A stretch of 64,000 nucleotides of DNA, taken from contig NC_015682.1 of assembly GCF_000215975.1 (NCBI RefSeq), forward strand, positions 1,488,001-1,552,000, read 5' to 3'. Both the position numbers and the translations under genes were made by a program. Shown here one piece after another: positions 63,246 through 64,000 of the stretch (the stretch's first letter is position 1; each line of letters opens with the position of its first letter). The notes under the pieces are model-generated. The model was not told the origin of the DNA. It did no database searches and worked only from the letters and a program-made list of their open reading frames with translations. This DNA comes from Thermodesulfobacterium geofontis OPF15 (GTDB taxonomy: Bacteria > Desulfobacterota > Thermodesulfobacteria > Thermodesulfobacteriales > Thermodesulfobacteriaceae).

Positions 63246-64000
63246 TTATGGTACTGGAACAGGTTCTATATTATTTCTCTTTTTAAATTCTTCATTAAAT
63301 TCTCTAAATACCTGCTTCATTTTTTCTTCTAACTCTGGACTAATTTCTTTCTTTTCTTTTATTTCTTTGTAAATTTCTGGATATTTACTTTCTATAAATT
63401 CATAAAGCTCCTTTTCATATTGAGCTAAAACTTCTAAAGGCATTTCATCTAAAAATCCTCTTGTTCCTGCAAATAATATACAAACCTGTTTTTCAACTGG
63501 AAGAGGTTGATACTGAGGTTGTTTAAGAATTTCAACAAGTCTTGCTCCTCTATGTAAAACTCTCTGGGTAGCTCTATCAAGTTCAGAACCAAATTGGGCA
63601 AAAGCTGCTAATTCTCTATATTGAGCAAGTTCCAGTCTTAATCTACCTGCAACCTGTCTCATAGCTTTAATTTGAGCTGCTCCACCAACTCTAGATACAG
63701 AAAGCCCAACGTTAATAGCTGGACGAATACCTGCAAAGAATAAACCAGGCTCTAAGTAAATTTGTCCATCTGTAATGGAGATAACATTTGTAGGAATATA
63801 AGCTGAAACGTCACCTTGCTGAGTTTCTACAATAGGTAAAGCTGTTAAAGAACCTCCACCATAAGCATCATCTAATTTAGCTGCCCTTTCTAAAAGTCTT
63901 GAATGGTTATAAAAAATGTCTCCTGGATAAGCTTCTCTTCCAGGAGGTCTTCTTAAAAGGAGTGAAATTTCACGATATTCTGCTGCTTGTTTTGAAAGGT
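63246..64000 (-). CDS. atpA: ATP synthase alpha subunit, 5' part outside window
   Basis: Non-catalytic nucleotide-binding subunit of F1. The frame is open from the stop at 63246 to the window edge, giving the last 251 residues or so, without a start codon. Recognisable segments are [67 protein letters not shown] and [19 protein letters not shown]. An internal methionine near 63662 is not the start. It begins the visible part of the operon atpA-atpG-atpD-atpC. Confidence 0.97.
   Translation of the reverse strand, partial: LSKQAAEYREISLLLRRPPGREAYPGDIFYNHSRLLERAAKLDDAYGGGSLTALPIVETQQGDVSAYIPTNVISITDGQIYLEPGLFFAGIRPAINVGLSVSRVGGAAQIKAMRQVAGRLRLELAQYRELAAFAQFGSELDRATQRVLHRGARLVEILKQPQYQPLPVEKQVCILFAGTRGFLDEMPLEVLAQYEKELYEFIESKYPEIYKEIKEKKEISPELEEKMKQVFREFNEEFKKRNNIEPVPVP

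Overview
The window is low-GC bacterial chromosome, about 30 % GC by eye. It carries no insertion sequence, prophage or CRISPR array that I can see. Gene content fits an anaerobic, sulfur-metabolising, flagellated, probably thermophilic bacterium, most likely of the Thermodesulfobacteriota. The supporting genes are a 16-haem Hmc-type transmembrane redox complex, DsrC, the AhbC enzyme of the siroheme-dependent haem pathway, a NIL-domain ferredoxin, Rex, superoxide dismutase and a rubrerythrin remnant. The assignment is an inference from content, not from a phylogenetic marker.

Region by region. 1-640: the end of hpt and a 40-residue membrane peptide. 642-8189 (minus): a complete Hmc/Tmc-type operon with its own promoter. 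It runs tmcD, cytochrome b, the HdrD-like iron-sulfur subunit, 16-haem hmcA, a 38-residue HmcD-like peptide, the four-cluster ferredoxin subunit and the NrfD-type membrane subunit. The HdrD-like subunit is interrupted by an in-frame TGA exactly where the CCG-domain cysteine is expected, and a bacterial SECIS-like hairpin follows it, so it is very probably a selenoprotein. 8.3-15 kb: UvrA-like ATPase, PolX, a D,D-carboxypeptidase and UDP-glucose dehydrogenase. 15-31 kb (minus): a long, tightly packed run. It holds YcaO-TPR, NIL-ferredoxin, two PilT-type ATPases, galU, priA, a ClpX-like unfoldase, a pseudo-receiver, ahbC, stand-alone IMP cyclohydrolase, aroD-aroE-aroA-aroK and a metallo-beta-lactamase-fold hydrolase. 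31-35.8 kb (plus): mnmA, gatB, mtnA, rex, dut and tRNA-Arg(CCG).

35.8-43.5 kb (minus): superoxide dismutase, a rubrerythrin-like gene broken by an internal deletion, tmRNA, a second YcaO-TPR gene, a ComEA-like protein, free-standing dsrC with its own promoter and terminator, a short ArgA, a SPOR protein, argS and a pseudouridine synthase. 43.5-50.7 kb (minus): a large AsmA/YhdP-like protein, pdxA, dnaK and grpE. 50.8-55 kb: nadC, manganese pyrophosphatase, and a PilZ-motA-motB operon behind a sigma-28-like promoter. 55-64 kb (minus): der, archease, comEC, yggS, the 5-formyl-THF cyclo-ligase gene, and atpC-atpD-atpG-atpA (atpA cut by the window end).

Functionally, the Hmc complex would pass electrons between periplasmic cytochromes and the cytoplasmic thiol-disulfide pool, of which DsrC is a known carrier in sulfate reducers. 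The strongest observations are the predicted selenocysteine in the HdrD-like subunit, the pair of non-RiPP YcaO-TPR proteins in a sulfur-metabolising genome, the broken rubrerythrin gene, and a terminator that contains the ribosome site of the next gene.
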